A stretch of 64,000 nucleotides of DNA, taken from Sphingomonas phyllosphaerae 5.2. Its GTDB lineage: Bacteria; Pseudomonadota; Alphaproteobacteria; Sphingomonadales; Sphingomonadaceae. The stretch covers positions 314,001 to 378,000 of the forward strand of contig NZ_ATTI01000001.1 of the NCBI RefSeq assembly GCF_000419605.1, in the 5' to 3' direction. The position numbers were made by a program, and so were the translations under genes. The notes below the pieces were generated by a model, which was not told the origin of the DNA, did not search any database, and saw nothing but the letters and a program-made list of their open reading frames with translations. Below, one piece after another: positions 6,447 to 15,782 of the stretch; position 1 is the first letter of the stretch; every line of letters begins with the position of its first letter.

Positions 6447-9344
6447 ATGAGGTCGTGGTGGATTCTGGCCGCTCTGGGCGCCAGCTGCTCGTTGCCATCG
6501 ATGACGTTGGCGCAGGTCGCGGCGGAGGCCCCGGCCGTCCCCACCGACGCTCAAGGCCCCGGGGCTCTGGCCTTGCCCGGGCAGGCATCCGCCGCGCCGC
6601 AGGATCAGGCCGCGCCGACCGCCGATGCGGGCGCCGCAGCCGACATCGTCGTCACCGGTATCCGCGCCAGCCTCAGTTCGTCGGCGCAGGTAAAGCGTGA
6701 CGCCAACCAGATCGTCGATTCGATCACCGCGGTCGACGTCGGCAAGTTCCCCGATGCCAATATCGCCGAATCGCTGCAGCGTATCACCGGCGTCGCCATC
6801 GACCGGTCGGGCGGCGAGGGGCAGTTCATCACGGTCCGCGGGCTCGGGCCGGAGTTCAACACCGTGCTGGTCAACGGCCGGGTGATGGCGACGGACAATG
6901 CCGGGCGCGAATTCTCGTTCGACGTGCTGTCGTCGAACATGATCCAGCGCACCGACGTGTATAAATCGCCGGTGCCGGAGTTGCAGGAAGGCGGGATCGG
7001 CGCGACCGTCAACATCGTCACCGCCCGTCCGCTGGAGGGGCGGACAGGCTTCCACGCGGCCGCCCAGGTCGGCGGCATCTACGACACGTTGCGTGACAAG
7101 GTCTCGCCCGATTTCGCGGCCACCGCCTCCTATGCGAACCCCGACAAGACGTTCGGGGTACTGCTGGCCGGATCGTACACCAGGCGCAAGAACCAGATCG
7201 ACACGATCGCCATCGACGGCTGGATCAACGGGCGTCCTGATATCGCCACCACGATCGGCGGCGTGCCGACGCTCGTGACCGGGTCGGACCCGCGCTATCC
7301 GGCGACTGGCAACGTCAACGTGCCGCAGAGCCTGTACTACCAGCGCGCGCAGGAAGAACGCGAGCGGATCAACGTCTCCGGCGCGATCCAGCTTCGCCCC
7401 ACCGACAGGCTGGAGATCACGGTCGACGGCATCTATTCGCGATTCAACATCTCGGGCGAAATCCGCCGCATGGATAATTTCCTGGCGGCGCCTTATTACC
7501 AGCCGACCTTCAACGGGAACAACACCGCGACCGGGCTGAGCATGCTGGGGCGCGACTTCATCGCGCAGAACCCACAATTCCTGGCTGCCAACCCGACGCT
7601 GACCAACAACGGCGTGAACGCCAAGATCGATCACGTCTACAACCTGACCAATCGGAAGTCGGACAGCTACCAGATCGGCGGCAACGTCAAGTGGAACCCG
7701 GTCGACAACGTCGAGTTGCGGTTCGACGCGTCGGTCACCGGCGCCAACCGCACCTCCCCGAACCAGTATCTCGTGATCGGCGCGCTGCTTCCGTACACCT
7801 ATCAGTTCCAGTTGGGCAGCGGGGAGGGCGTGCCGTCGATCTCCTACGACAACGCCATCATCAACAACCCCGACCTGATGCGATTGCACTACATGGCGTT
7901 CGACAACAATCGCACGCGGGATCGTGGCTCCGAATATCACCTCGACACGAAGTGGGACGTCGATGATTCGATCCTGAAGTCGGTAACACTGGGCGGCTCG
8001 TATACGGAGCGGCGCAAGATCAACCGGCAGTTCAACAACAGCGATTCCAACTGCACCTATTGCGGATACCAGGTGCCGATCGCTGCAGGGCTGCTGAAGG
8101 CCTACAACTGGACGGACCTGCTCGGCGGCGGGCGGGATATCCCGCCCTCGGTCTTCGAGTTCGATGCCGACGCCTTCGTGGCCTATCTCAACGATCCCGC
8201 GACGTTGAACATTCCCAGCAACGGACGCACGCCGGCGCAGCAGGCGGCGTTCGCGCAGCAGGTGCAGGCGCTGCCGGGCGGACCGTTCGGCGTGCGCGAG
8301 CAATTGCGCGGCACCGTCAACGTGCAGGAGCGGCTGACCGCGGGCTATATCAGCATGCAGTTCGGCAACGAGCGCTGGACCGGCAATGCCGGCGTGCGTG
8401 TGATCCGTACCGACGTGCTGTCGTCCGGCTTCAACACGCCGGTCACCAGCATCGCCAACACCCCGGGCGACGATACGCTGCAATATACGTACGGCCCCGC
8501 GACGGCGGTGTCGCTGCGCAACAGCTACGTCAACGCGCTGCCCTCCGCGAACATCAAATACAATCTGACGGACAAGCTGATCGCGCGCGCGGCGTTCTCG
8601 CAGACGATCACGCGTCCGACGCTGACCGACCTTGGCGTGAACAACGACTTCGGCGGGCGTATCGCGGTGCCGCTGTCGTCGGGGGGCAATCCCAGCCTGT
8701 TGCCGTTCCGGTCGACCAACTACGATCTGGCGCTGGAATGGTATATCTCGCGCGTCAGCTACATCAGCGTCGGCGGCTTCTACAAGGATCTGTCGGACTT
8801 CCTGGAGTTGCAGACGCTGCCGGTCGATCGCTTCGGGCGCGTCTTCCAGGATACGCGGACGCGCAACGGGCAGACCGGCAAGATCAAGGGCATCGAGGTT
8901 GGCGGTCAGTATTCGTTCGATGCGCTGGGCGGACTGATCTCCGGGTTTGGCGTCACCGGCAATTACACCTATGTGTCGAGCAGCGCGGAGCGCGACCAGA
9001 CGCTTGCCGACTACCCATGCGGATATAACGGCCTGTCACCGCACTCAGCGAACGGCAGCATCTTCTACGAAAAGTACGGTATCTCGGCGCGGGCATCGTA
9101 CAATTGGCGCTCCGAGTATCTGCGTAATTGCCGCGACAGCCAGTCCCGTCCGCGCAATCGCTCTTCCTACGGACAGTTGGACTTCAACGTTTCCTATGAC
9201 CTCACGCCGAACTTCCAGGTTTATGTGCAGGGGGTGAATGTCACCAACCAGTATATCGACGAATGGTCGGCGATCGAGGAGCGGTTCCTTCTCCTGCAGG
9301 ATACTGGCGCCCGGTACAATTTCGGTATCCGCGCGAAGTTCTAG
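6447..9344 (+). CDS. TonB-dependent receptor
   Basis: 965 residues, typical length for an outer-membrane 22-strand receptor. There is a signal peptide (about 1-22), an Ala/Pro-rich linker, then the plug starting near residue 66 with ADIVVTGIRAS. The plug continues with FPDANIAESLQRITGV and RGLGPEFNTVLVNGR. The barrel ends in the expected aromatic residue (YNFGIRAKF). The RGLGPEFN plug type belongs to the large sphingomonad/xanthomonad group linked to carbohydrate or other nutrient uptake; the ligand is unknown. GGGAGAGGA precedes the ATG. The gene stands alone: the upstream neighbour is an IS and downstream is the nitrate operon, so context gives no substrate. Confidence 0.9.
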   Translation: MRSWWILAALGASCSLPSMTLAQVAAEAPAVPTDAQGPGALALPGQASAAPQDQAAPTADAGAAADIVVTGIRASLSSSAQVKRDANQIVDSITAVDVGKFPDANIAESLQRITGVAIDRSGGEGQFITVRGLGPEFNTVLVNGRVMATDNAGREFSFDVLSSNMIQRTDVYKSPVPELQEGGIGATVNIVTARPLEGRTGFHAAAQVGGIYDTLRDKVSPDFAATASYANPDKTFGVLLAGSYTRRKNQIDTIAIDGWINGRPDIATTIGGVPTLVTGSDPRYPATGNVNVPQSLYYQRAQEERERINVSGAIQLRPTDRLEITVDGIYSRFNISGEIRRMDNFLAAPYYQPTFNGNNTATGLSMLGRDFIAQNPQFLAANPTLTNNGVNAKIDHVYNLTNRKSDSYQIGGNVKWNPVDNVELRFDASVTGANRTSPNQYLVIGALLPYTYQFQLGSGEGVPSISYDNAIINNPDLMRLHYMAFDNNRTRDRGSEYHLDTKWDVDDSILKSVTLGGSYTERRKINRQFNNSDSNCTYCGYQVPIAAGLLKAYNWTDLLGGGRDIPPSVFEFDADAFVAYLNDPATLNIPSNGRTPAQQAAFAQQVQALPGGPFGVREQLRGTVNVQERLTAGYISMQFGNERWTGNAGVRVIRTDVLSSGFNTPVTSIANTPGDDTLQYTYGPATAVSLRNSYVNALPSANIKYNLTDKLIARAAFSQTITRPTLTDLGVNNDFGGRIAVPLSSGGNPSLLPFRSTNYDLALEWYISRVSYISVGGFYKDLSDFLELQTLPVDRFGRVFQDTRTRNGQTGKIKGIEVGGQYSFDALGGLISGFGVTGNYTYVSSSAERDQTLADYPCGYNGLSPHSANGSIFYEKYGISARASYNWRSEYLRNCRDSQSRPRNRSSYGQLDFNVSYDLTPNFQVYVQGVNVTNQYIDEWSAIEERFLLLQDTGARYNFGIRAKF

Positions 9345-9356
9345 GAATGGCGATCC

Positions 9357-9383
9357 GTCACCCCGGTCGTGAGCCGGGGTGAC
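9357..9383 (+). terminator. hairpin after TonB receptor
   Basis: GTCACCCCGG / CCGGGGTGAC is a 10-bp perfect stem with a 7-base loop, 13 bases after the receptor stop codon. There is no T-run. From here to 9646, the rest of the gap before nasT, nothing else is recognised; the nasTS promoter should lie here. Confidence 0.55.
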
Positions 9384-9646
9384 GGGTGATCGGTGGCGGT
9401 GGCAGTGGCCGGGATGTCGCGTTCGGAGCTTCGTGTCCGGTGCCGCTCGCTCGACAAACTGGCATGTTGAAACCTGGTTCGATGCGATCATGGCGTGCCG
9501 CGGCGTGCCGCTGTTCAGGAGGGCGTCCGACGGACGATGCTCGATCTTCATCGTCACGACGCGCCGGGCCGCCGTGTGGGCGCTACGGCGGCGCACCAGG
9601 CGATTGGGGCTGGCCGGCCATCACGCCAGCCGATAGTCACCCAGGT

Positions 9647-10228
9647 GTGAGGATCGCGATCATCGACACCAGCACCACGCGCGCCGCGATCATCTCGGAC
9701 GGGCTGCGCGAGGCCGGGCTGACCGATCTGGTGGTGATCGATCCCGCCGGGCCGCTGGTCGCGCAGGTCGAGGTATGTGCGCCAGAGGTCGTGCTCATCA
9801 ATCTCGAGAATCCCAGTCGCGATGCGCTGGAGGATTTCTTCGCGATGTCGCGCGCGCTGGCGCGGCCGATCGCGATGTTCGTCGACCAGTCGGATGCGCA
9901 GACCACGATGGCGGCGGTCGATGCCGGCGTGTCGGCCTATGTCGTTGACGGGCTGGCGAAACAGCGGATCAAGCCGGTGCTCGACCTCGCGATCCGCCGC
10001 TTCGAGGCGTTCTCGCGTTTGCAGACCGAATTGGCCGAGGCGAAGTCGGCGCTGGCCGATCGCCAAACGATCGATCGCGCGAAGGCGATCATGATGAAGC
10101 GCCGCGGGCTGGACGAGCCCGCCGCGTACGCGCTGCTACGCGGTCATGCGATGAAATCGAACCGCCGCATCGCCGAGGTGGCGGAAGCGATCGTGACCAG
10201 CGAGGCGCTGATGGGAGATCTGCCATGA
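9647..10228 (+). CDS. nasT: NasT, ANTAR-domain antitermination regulator
   Basis: 193 residues from a GTG start (VRIAIIDTS), the usual NasT length. Residues 1-120 form a receiver-like domain. The phospho-acceptor position appears as Asn52 in LINLENPSRD, so the domain probably does not use phosphorylation. Residues about 125-190 form the ANTAR RNA-binding domain, with LADRQTIDRAKAIMMKRRGLDEPAAYALLR. In known systems NasT binds leader hairpins and prevents premature termination when nitrate releases it from NasS. That role fits here: nasS overlaps by 4 bases, and a hairpin/terminator leader lies before the transporter. Longer in-frame upstream sequence lacks family homology, which supports the GTG start. 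Confidence 0.92.
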   Translation: MRIAIIDTSTTRAAIISDGLREAGLTDLVVIDPAGPLVAQVEVCAPEVVLINLENPSRDALEDFFAMSRALARPIAMFVDQSDAQTTMAAVDAGVSAYVVDGLAKQRIKPVLDLAIRRFEAFSRLQTELAEAKSALADRQTIDRAKAIMMKRRGLDEPAAYALLRGHAMKSNRRIAEVAEAIVTSEALMGDLP

Positions 10229-11436
10229 GCGCCGAAACCTTCCGCATCGGCTTCGTGCCGCTGGTCGATGCCGCGCTGCCGATCTTGGCGCACGAACTGG
10301 GCTTCGCCGCGGCGGAGGGGGTGCGGATCGAGCTGGTCCGCGACGTCACCTGGGCGACGGTGCGCGACCGGTTGCTCTACGGCCATACCGATGCGGCGCA
10401 CATGGTCGCGCCGCTTGCGATCGCCACCGCGCTGGGCCGCGATCGGCCTGCCGTGCCGATCGCGGTGCCGTTCGTGCTGGGGCTGAACGGCAATGCGATC
10501 ACCTTCTCGACCGCGCTGGGCGAGGAATGCGGGTTGGGCGACGCGCTCGGCGATCCGGTCGCGCTCGGTGCGACGCTGAAGGCCGTCGCGACGCGCCGCC
10601 GTGCCGCGGGCAGGCCGCTTCGGTTCGGGGTCGTCCATCGGTATTCCAGCCACAATTACATGCTGCGCTACTGGCTGGCAGGCGTGGGCATCCGCCCGGA
10701 CAGCGACGTTGCGATCACCGTCACCAGCCCGACCTTCGCCGCCGATGCACTGGCGGCGGGCGAGGTCGACGGCATCTGCGTCGGTGAGCCGTGGAACGCG
10801 ATCGCGGTCGATCGCGGCGTCGGGCGGATCGCACTGGCGACCGCGCAGGTGTGGCGGCGCGGGGTCGAGAAGGTGCTGGCGCTGAAGTCGGACACCGCGG
10901 CGGCGCGCCCGGAGGCGCTGGCCGCGCTGGTCCGCGCACTTCATGCCGCAGCGGTGCATTTCGTGCGCCCCGATACCGTGGCAGACAGCGCGGCTCTGCT
11001 CGCCCGACCGGAATATCTGGACGCGCCGATCGATGCGATCCTGCGCGCGATCACGGATCGCATCCGCGTCGTGCCCGGCAGCGTCCCCGTTCATTATCCC
11101 GACTTCATGTTCCAGCATCGCGAAGCCGCCAACTTCCCGTGGCGCAGCCAGGCCGCGTGGCTTTATGCGCAAATGGTGCGGTGGGACGGGATCGGCTTTT
11201 CGCCGGACGACGCGGCGGTAGCGCAGTCGGTGTTCCGCCCCGATCTCTACCGCGCTGCGCTGGCGGGATCGAGCGCACCGTTGCCCAACGCCAGCTCCAA
11301 GCTGGAGGGCGCCCTGGATGCGCCGATCGGTGCCGGAGCGTCGCAGGGGCGGCTGATCCTGAGCGAGGATCGTTTTTTCGACGGGCGCGCGTTCGATCCC
11401 GATGACATCGCAGGATATCTCGCGACGCTCCCGTGA
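10225..11436 (+). CDS. nasS: NasS, nitrate-sensing NrtA-like protein
   Basis: 403 residues with no signal peptide, so this periplasmic-binding-protein fold (NrtA/CmpA family) is cytoplasmic, as expected of NasS rather than a transporter component. Family-like segments are RIGFVPLVDAALPILAHELGF at the start, the ligand-loop HMVAPLAIATALG, and GVVHRYSSHNYMLRYWLAG in the middle. NasS holds NasT inactive and lets go on binding nitrate or nitrite (established for this family in Azotobacter and Paracoccus). It overlaps the nasT stop by ATGA, implying coupled synthesis in fixed ratio. No ABC transporter genes are nearby, further supporting a sensor role. Confidence 0.9.
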   Translation: MSAETFRIGFVPLVDAALPILAHELGFAAAEGVRIELVRDVTWATVRDRLLYGHTDAAHMVAPLAIATALGRDRPAVPIAVPFVLGLNGNAITFSTALGEECGLGDALGDPVALGATLKAVATRRRAAGRPLRFGVVHRYSSHNYMLRYWLAGVGIRPDSDVAITVTSPTFAADALAAGEVDGICVGEPWNAIAVDRGVGRIALATAQVWRRGVEKVLALKSDTAAARPEALAALVRALHAAAVHFVRPDTVADSAALLARPEYLDAPIDAILRAITDRIRVVPGSVPVHYPDFMFQHREAANFPWRSQAAWLYAQMVRWDGIGFSPDDAAVAQSVFRPDLYRAALAGSSAPLPNASSKLEGALDAPIGAGASQGRLILSEDRFFDGRAFDPDDIAGYLATLP

Positions 11437-11497
11437 GCGCCTGATGCTGCGCCTGCGAAAGGGGCTTGTGCAGCGCCGGCGAATCAGGCAGCTTCAC

Positions 11498-11593
11498 CAT
11501 CGTCGGGCAACGATGCCGGACACGAGATAGCAGCGACACGCCTCTCCAGCGCCGGGGAGGTTCTCCGCTGGCGGAGCCGGGCGATGACGCCCG
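11498..11593 (+). promoter_or_regulatory. nitrate leader: ANTAR-type hexaloop hairpins
   Basis: Upstream of the transporter lie several stem-loops. Hairpin 1 (11498-11515) is CATCGT-[CGGGCA]-ACGATG. Hairpin 2 (11541-11560) is CCTCTCC-[AGCGCC]-GGGGAGG. Hairpin 2 has a six-base loop with A at position 1 and G at position 4, the published hallmark of ANTAR protein binding sites; hairpin 1 also has a six-base loop and G4, but C1. A third stem (11578-11593, CGGGCG/CGCCCG) precedes the intrinsic terminator. The layout (two hexaloop hairpins, then a terminator) is the NasT antitermination leader architecture. Binding is inferred from layout and the adjacent nasT. Confidence 0.75.
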
Positions 11594-11614
11594 CAACCGC
11601 ATGGAGGCAACGAC

Positions 11615-11660
11615 GCCGCCAGAACGCATCCGCAAGGATCGCCGTTCTGGCGGCTTTTTT
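11615..11660 (+). terminator. conditional intrinsic terminator of the nitrate leader
   Basis: GCCGCCAGAACG (11615-11626) pairs perfectly with CGTTCTGGCGGC (11643-11654). An inner ATCC/GGAT stem sits in the loop, and six T follow at once. It ends 19 bases before the transporter start, inside the transcript, so it must be bypassed for expression. It is the expected target of NasT control. Confidence 0.9.
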
Positions 11661-11679
11661 CTGTTTTGGAGAACGAGCG

Positions 11680-12924
11680 ATGGCGACGGCGTTCTGGGAT
11701 CGCGATACGAACGGCAGCAAGCGGACGGGCAGTTTCTGGTCGAGCGGGCACACGCCGACACTGATCGCCGCGTTCCTCTACTTCGACCTGGCGTTCATGG
11801 TGTGGGTGCTGCTCGGGCCGCTCGCACCCGATATCGCCCACGCACTGGGGCTCAGCCCGGCGCAGAAGGGGCTGATGGTCGCAGTGCCGACGCTGGCGGG
11901 CGCGGGCTTGCGCGTCGTCAACGGGCTGTTGGTCGACCGGATCGGCCCGAAGCGCTCGGGCGCGATCAGCCAGTTGATCGTCATCTTCGGTCTGCTCGCG
12001 GCCTGGACGCTCGGCGTCACGAGCTTTGCTGGTACGCTCGCGCTGGGCGTGATCCTCGGCTTCGCCGGCGCCAGCTTCGCGATCGCCTTGCCGCTCGCCA
12101 GCCGCTGGTATCCGCCCGAGCATCAGGGCAAGGCGATGGGGCTGGCGGGCATGGGCAATTCCGGCACCGTCCTGGCCGCGCTGTTCGCGCCGGCGCTGGC
12201 TGCGCTGTTCGGGTGGAACGCCGTGCTGGGGTTGGCGTGTATCCCGCTGACGATCGTGTTCGCCGTCTACATGCTGCTCGCCAAGGACCCGCCGGGCGCA
12301 CCGGCGCCGAAGCGGCTTGCGGAATATCTCGCGCCGTTGAAGCAGGGCGATGCGTGGTGGTTGATGGCGTTCTACGCCGTCACGTTCGGCGGGTTCGTCG
12401 GGCTTGCGGCCAGCCTGCCGATCTACTTTACCGATCGCTTCGCACTCAGCCCGATCCACGCCGGCTACGCCACCGCGGCGTGCGTGTTCGCGGGCTCGCT
12501 GGTGCGCCCGATGGGCGGTGCGCTCGCCGACGCGATCGGCGGGGTGCGCGCGTTGACCGCGGTGTTCATGCTCTCCGCGCTGGCGCTGGTCGGCGTCAGC
12601 CTTGCCGCGACCTTCCCGGCGGCGCTCGCCTGTTTCGTCGCGGCGATGCTGGCGCTCGGCGTCGGCAACGGCGCGGTGTTCCAGCTGGTGCCGCAGCGGT
12701 TCGCCGCCGAGATCGGTGTGATGACGGGGCTGGTCGGCATGGCGGGCGGCGTCGGCGGTTTCTATCTCGCCTCGTCGCTCGGCCTGGCCAAGCAATGGAC
12801 CGGCAGCTTCGCGCCCGGCTTCCTGATCTTCGCCGCGCTCGCGCTCGTCGCGCTCGCCGGCCTCACGATCGTCAAGCGCAGTTGGCGCGCCCGCTGGGGC
12901 ACGGCCGACGGCGTGCGGATCTGA
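11680..12924 (+). CDS. narK: NarK/NasA-type nitrate transporter (MFS, NNP family)
   Basis: 414 residues with about twelve membrane helices. The nitrate-porter signatures are visible: GFAGASFAIALPLASRWYPP with GMGNSGT in the first half, and GVGNGAVFQLVPQRF with GMAGGVGG in the second. It imports nitrate (or nitrite) across the inner membrane for assimilation. The start at 11680 follows GGAGA and lies just downstream of the leader terminator; longer in-frame readings would run through the terminator stem and are rejected. It is the first structural gene of the operon, 26 bases before nirB. Confidence 0.93.
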   Translation: MATAFWDRDTNGSKRTGSFWSSGHTPTLIAAFLYFDLAFMVWVLLGPLAPDIAHALGLSPAQKGLMVAVPTLAGAGLRVVNGLLVDRIGPKRSGAISQLIVIFGLLAAWTLGVTSFAGTLALGVILGFAGASFAIALPLASRWYPPEHQGKAMGLAGMGNSGTVLAALFAPALAALFGWNAVLGLACIPLTIVFAVYMLLAKDPPGAPAPKRLAEYLAPLKQGDAWWLMAFYAVTFGGFVGLAASLPIYFTDRFALSPIHAGYATAACVFAGSLVRPMGGALADAIGGVRALTAVFMLSALALVGVSLAATFPAALACFVAAMLALGVGNGAVFQLVPQRFAAEIGVMTGLVGMAGGVGGFYLASSLGLAKQWTGSFAPGFLIFAALALVALAGLTIVKRSWRARWGTADGVRI

Positions 12925-12950
12925 TCGCCCGAACACGGACAGGACCCATC

Positions 12951-15431
12951 ATGAAGCATGAACCCATCCGCATCGCAGCGGCCGACACCCGGCCGCACCT
13001 GATCGTCATCGGCAACGGCATGGCCGGTTGCCGCGCCGTCGAGGAACTGCTCGCCCGCGATCCGGCCCGTTACCGCGTGACCATCGTCGGTGCCGAGCAG
13101 CACGTGAACTACAACCGCATCATGCTGTCGCCCGTGCTGGCGGGCGAGAAGACCTTCGAAGAGATCGTGCTCAACGGTCGCGACTGGTACGACGACAATG
13201 GCGTCACGCTGCTGGCCGGCGACCCGGTGATCGCGATCGATCGCGCGGCGCGCAGCCTGACCACGCGCGGCGGGATCGTGTTGCATTACGACCGGCTGCT
13301 GATCGCGACCGGCTCCGACCCGTTCATCATTCCCGTACCGGGCAAGGACTTGCCCGGCGTGATCGGCTTCCGTGACATGAATGACGTCGGCGCGATGCTC
13401 GCCGCCGCCGAGAAGGGCGGCAGTGCGGTGGTGATCGGTGGCGGTCTGCTCGGCCTGGAGGCCGCGCACGGCCTCGCGTTGCGCGGCATGACCGTCACCG
13501 TCCTGCACCTGATGCCGACGTTGCTGGAACGGCAGCTGGACGAGGCGGCGGCGTGGTTGCTTCGCACGGCTTTGGAGGCACGCGGGCAGACGATCCTGAC
13601 GGGCGCGGACACCGCCGCGATCCTGGGCGACGGCCGCGTGGAGGCGGTACGGCTGAAGGACGGGACCGAGATCCCGGCCGATCTGGTGGTGATGGCGGTC
13701 GGCATCCGCCCGTCGGTTGCGCTGGCGCGCGAAGCCGGCCTGGACGTCGGGCGCGGGATCAGGGTCGACGACCATATGGTCACGTCCGACCCGCATGTTC
13801 TGGCGGTCGGCGAATGCGTCGAGCACGACGGGCAGGTCTACGGCCTCGTCGCGCCGCTCTGGGATATGTGCCGCGCGCTGGCGGACGGGCTGGTCGAGGC
13901 GCCCAGTGGTTACAAGCCCGCACCGACCGCGACCAAGCTGAAGGTCGCCGGGCTCGACGTTTTCTCCGCCGGTGATTTTTCCGGCGGCGACGGCGCGGAG
14001 GACATCGTGCTGCGCGACGCGAGCCGCGGCATCTACAAGCGCGTCGTCGTCAAGGACGACCGGATCGTCGGCGCGGTGCTCTACGGCGACACCGCCGACG
14101 GCAATTGGTATTTCGACCTGCTCAGGCGAGGCGAGAGTGTCGCGGACATCCGCGACATGCTGATCTTCGGCCAGGCGTTCGCCTCGGGAGGGGGGCACGC
14201 GGACCCTAGGTCGGCCGTTGCGGCGCTTTCCGACGAAGCGGAAATCTGCGGCTGCAACGGCGTCACCAAGGGCAAGGTGCTGGCATGCATCGATGGCGGG
14301 GCGCACAGCCTCGACGCGGTGCGTGGCGGGTGCAAGGCGTCGGCGAGCTGCGGCTCGTGCACCGGGATCGTGGAGAGCCTGCTGGCGCTCCGGCTCGGCG
14401 GCGAGGTCGAGGCCGGACCCAGGACGATGTGCAAATGCACCAGCTTCGGCCACGATGACGTTCGGCGTGAGATCGTCGCGCAAGGGATGCGTGCGATCCC
14501 GGAAGTGATGCAGAAGCTGCACTGGTCGACGCCCGACGGCTGTTCGTCGTGCCGCCCGGCGCTGAATTACTATCTGCTGTGCGCGCTGCCGGGCGACTAT
14601 GTCGATGACCAGCAGAGCCGCTTCGTCAACGAACGGATGCACGCCAACATCCAGAAGGACGGCACCTATTCGGTCGTTCCGCGGATGTGGGGCGGGCTGA
14701 CCAGCCCGAAGGAGCTGCGCGCGATCGCCGACGTGGTCGAGAAGTTCAACGCGCCGATGGTCAAGGTGACCGGCGGTCAGCGGCTCGACATCTTCGGGAT
14801 TAAAAAGGAGGATCTGCCCGCGGTCTGGGCGGACCTGAACGCGGCGGGGATGGTCAGCGGCCATGCCTATGGCAAGAGCCTGCGCACGGTGAAAACCTGC
14901 GTCGGCAGCGAATGGTGCCGCTTCGGTACGCAGGATTCGACCGGGCTGGGCGTGAAGATCGAGCGCGCCACCTGGGGGTCGTGGATGCCGCACAAGTTCA
15001 AGATCGCGGTCAGCGGTTGCCCGCGCAACTGCGCCGAGGCGACGATCAAGGACTTCGGCATCGTCTGCGTGGACAGCGGCTACGAACTGCACGTCGGCGG
15101 CAACGGCGGGATCAAGGTGCGTGCCACCGACCTGCTCGGCAAGGTCGCGACCGAGGCCGAGGCGATGGAGATGTGCGCCGCCTTCATCCAGCTGTACCGC
15201 GAGGAGGCACGCTATCTCGAGCGCACCGCCCCGTGGATCGAGCGTGTCGGACTGGCCTACGTCCAGTCGCGGCTGCTGCCCGATGCGGAGGCGCGCGCCG
15301 AACTCGCCCGACGCTTCGTCTTCTCGCAGCAATTCATGCAGGACGACCCGTGGGCGGCGCGCGTCGCCGGGGCCGAGCGCGAGATCCATGCGCCGATGGC
15401 GCGCTTCCAGCCGCAGGAGGAATTGGCATGA
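12951..15431 (+). CDS. nirB: NirB, assimilatory nitrite reductase large subunit
   Basis: 826 residues. The order is: FAD/NAD(P)H-binding disulfide-reductase-like module (GNGMAGCRAVEELL near residue 20, VVIGGGLLGLEAAHG near 160), then a BFD-like [2Fe-2S] module (CGCNG...SCGSC, about residues 432-470), and a second Cys-rich stretch (CKC). The siroheme/[4Fe-4S] reductase domain has its four cluster Cys in CVGSEWC (about 650) and GCPRNC (about 688). The protein reduces nitrite to ammonium with NAD(P)H in the cytoplasm. The ATG at 12951 was chosen because homology begins at IAAADTRPHLIVIGNG. nirD overlaps by 4 bases. Confidence 0.95.
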   Translation: MKHEPIRIAAADTRPHLIVIGNGMAGCRAVEELLARDPARYRVTIVGAEQHVNYNRIMLSPVLAGEKTFEEIVLNGRDWYDDNGVTLLAGDPVIAIDRAARSLTTRGGIVLHYDRLLIATGSDPFIIPVPGKDLPGVIGFRDMNDVGAMLAAAEKGGSAVVIGGGLLGLEAAHGLALRGMTVTVLHLMPTLLERQLDEAAAWLLRTALEARGQTILTGADTAAILGDGRVEAVRLKDGTEIPADLVVMAVGIRPSVALAREAGLDVGRGIRVDDHMVTSDPHVLAVGECVEHDGQVYGLVAPLWDMCRALADGLVEAPSGYKPAPTATKLKVAGLDVFSAGDFSGGDGAEDIVLRDASRGIYKRVVVKDDRIVGAVLYGDTADGNWYFDLLRRGESVADIRDMLIFGQAFASGGGHADPRSAVAALSDEAEICGCNGVTKGKVLACIDGGAHSLDAVRGGCKASASCGSCTGIVESLLALRLGGEVEAGPRTMCKCTSFGHDDVRREIVAQGMRAIPEVMQKLHWSTPDGCSSCRPALNYYLLCALPGDYVDDQQSRFVNERMHANIQKDGTYSVVPRMWGGLTSPKELRAIADVVEKFNAPMVKVTGGQRLDIFGIKKEDLPAVWADLNAAGMVSGHAYGKSLRTVKTCVGSEWCRFGTQDSTGLGVKIERATWGSWMPHKFKIAVSGCPRNCAEATIKDFGIVCVDSGYELHVGGNGGIKVRATDLLGKVATEAEAMEMCAAFIQLYREEARYLERTAPWIERVGLAYVQSRLLPDAEARAELARRFVFSQQFMQDDPWAARVAGAEREIHAPMARFQPQEELA

Positions 15432-15781
15432 CCCGTGGTGCTTTGGCGGGCGAATGGCTCGATATCGGGTGGGTCGATGAAATCCCGCTGCGCGGCAGCC
15501 GCACCGTGCAGGTCGAGGGCGGCGACGACATCGCCGTCTTCCGCACCGGCGAGAACAGCGTCTTCGCGCTGCTCGATCGATGCCCGCACAAGCACGGGCG
15601 ATTGTCGCAGGGCATCGTGCACGGCGGCGCGGTCGCATGTCCGCTGCACAATTGGCGGATCAGCCTGTCGACGGGCGAGGCACTGGGTGAGGACCGCGGC
15701 TGTACGCCGACGGTGCCGGTCAAGATCAGCGGCGGCCGCGTGCTGATCTGCCGCGCAAGCACGCTGAAGGCGGCGGCCTGA
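15428..15781 (+). CDS. nirD: NirD, nitrite reductase small subunit (Rieske-type)
   Basis: 117 residues forming one Rieske-like domain. Both ligand pairs for a [2Fe-2S] cluster are visible: CPHKHGRLSQG, and CPLHNWRISL. Many NirD proteins lack these ligands; this one keeps C-x-H and C-x-x-H, so a bound cluster is plausible. It is the partner of NirB and overlaps it by ATGA. Confidence 0.93.
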   Translation: MTRGALAGEWLDIGWVDEIPLRGSRTVQVEGGDDIAVFRTGENSVFALLDRCPHKHGRLSQGIVHGGAVACPLHNWRISLSTGEALGEDRGCTPTVPVKISGGRVLICRASTLKAAA

Positions 15782-15782
15782 G

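Noticed and set aside
6390..8483. 697-codon minus-strand open frame opposite the first TonB receptor
   Set aside because: It is the antisense of a high-GC coding region, rich in Arg/Asp/Val/His with no family features; the receptor on the other strand is certain.
11466..12950. In-frame upstream extension of nirB through the whole transporter gene
   Set aside because: NirB homology begins at 12951; the extension is an off-frame reading of the transporter gene.
12762..15638. 958-codon minus-strand frame opposite nirB
   Set aside because: Antisense artefact of strong third-position GC; nirB is unambiguous on the plus strand.
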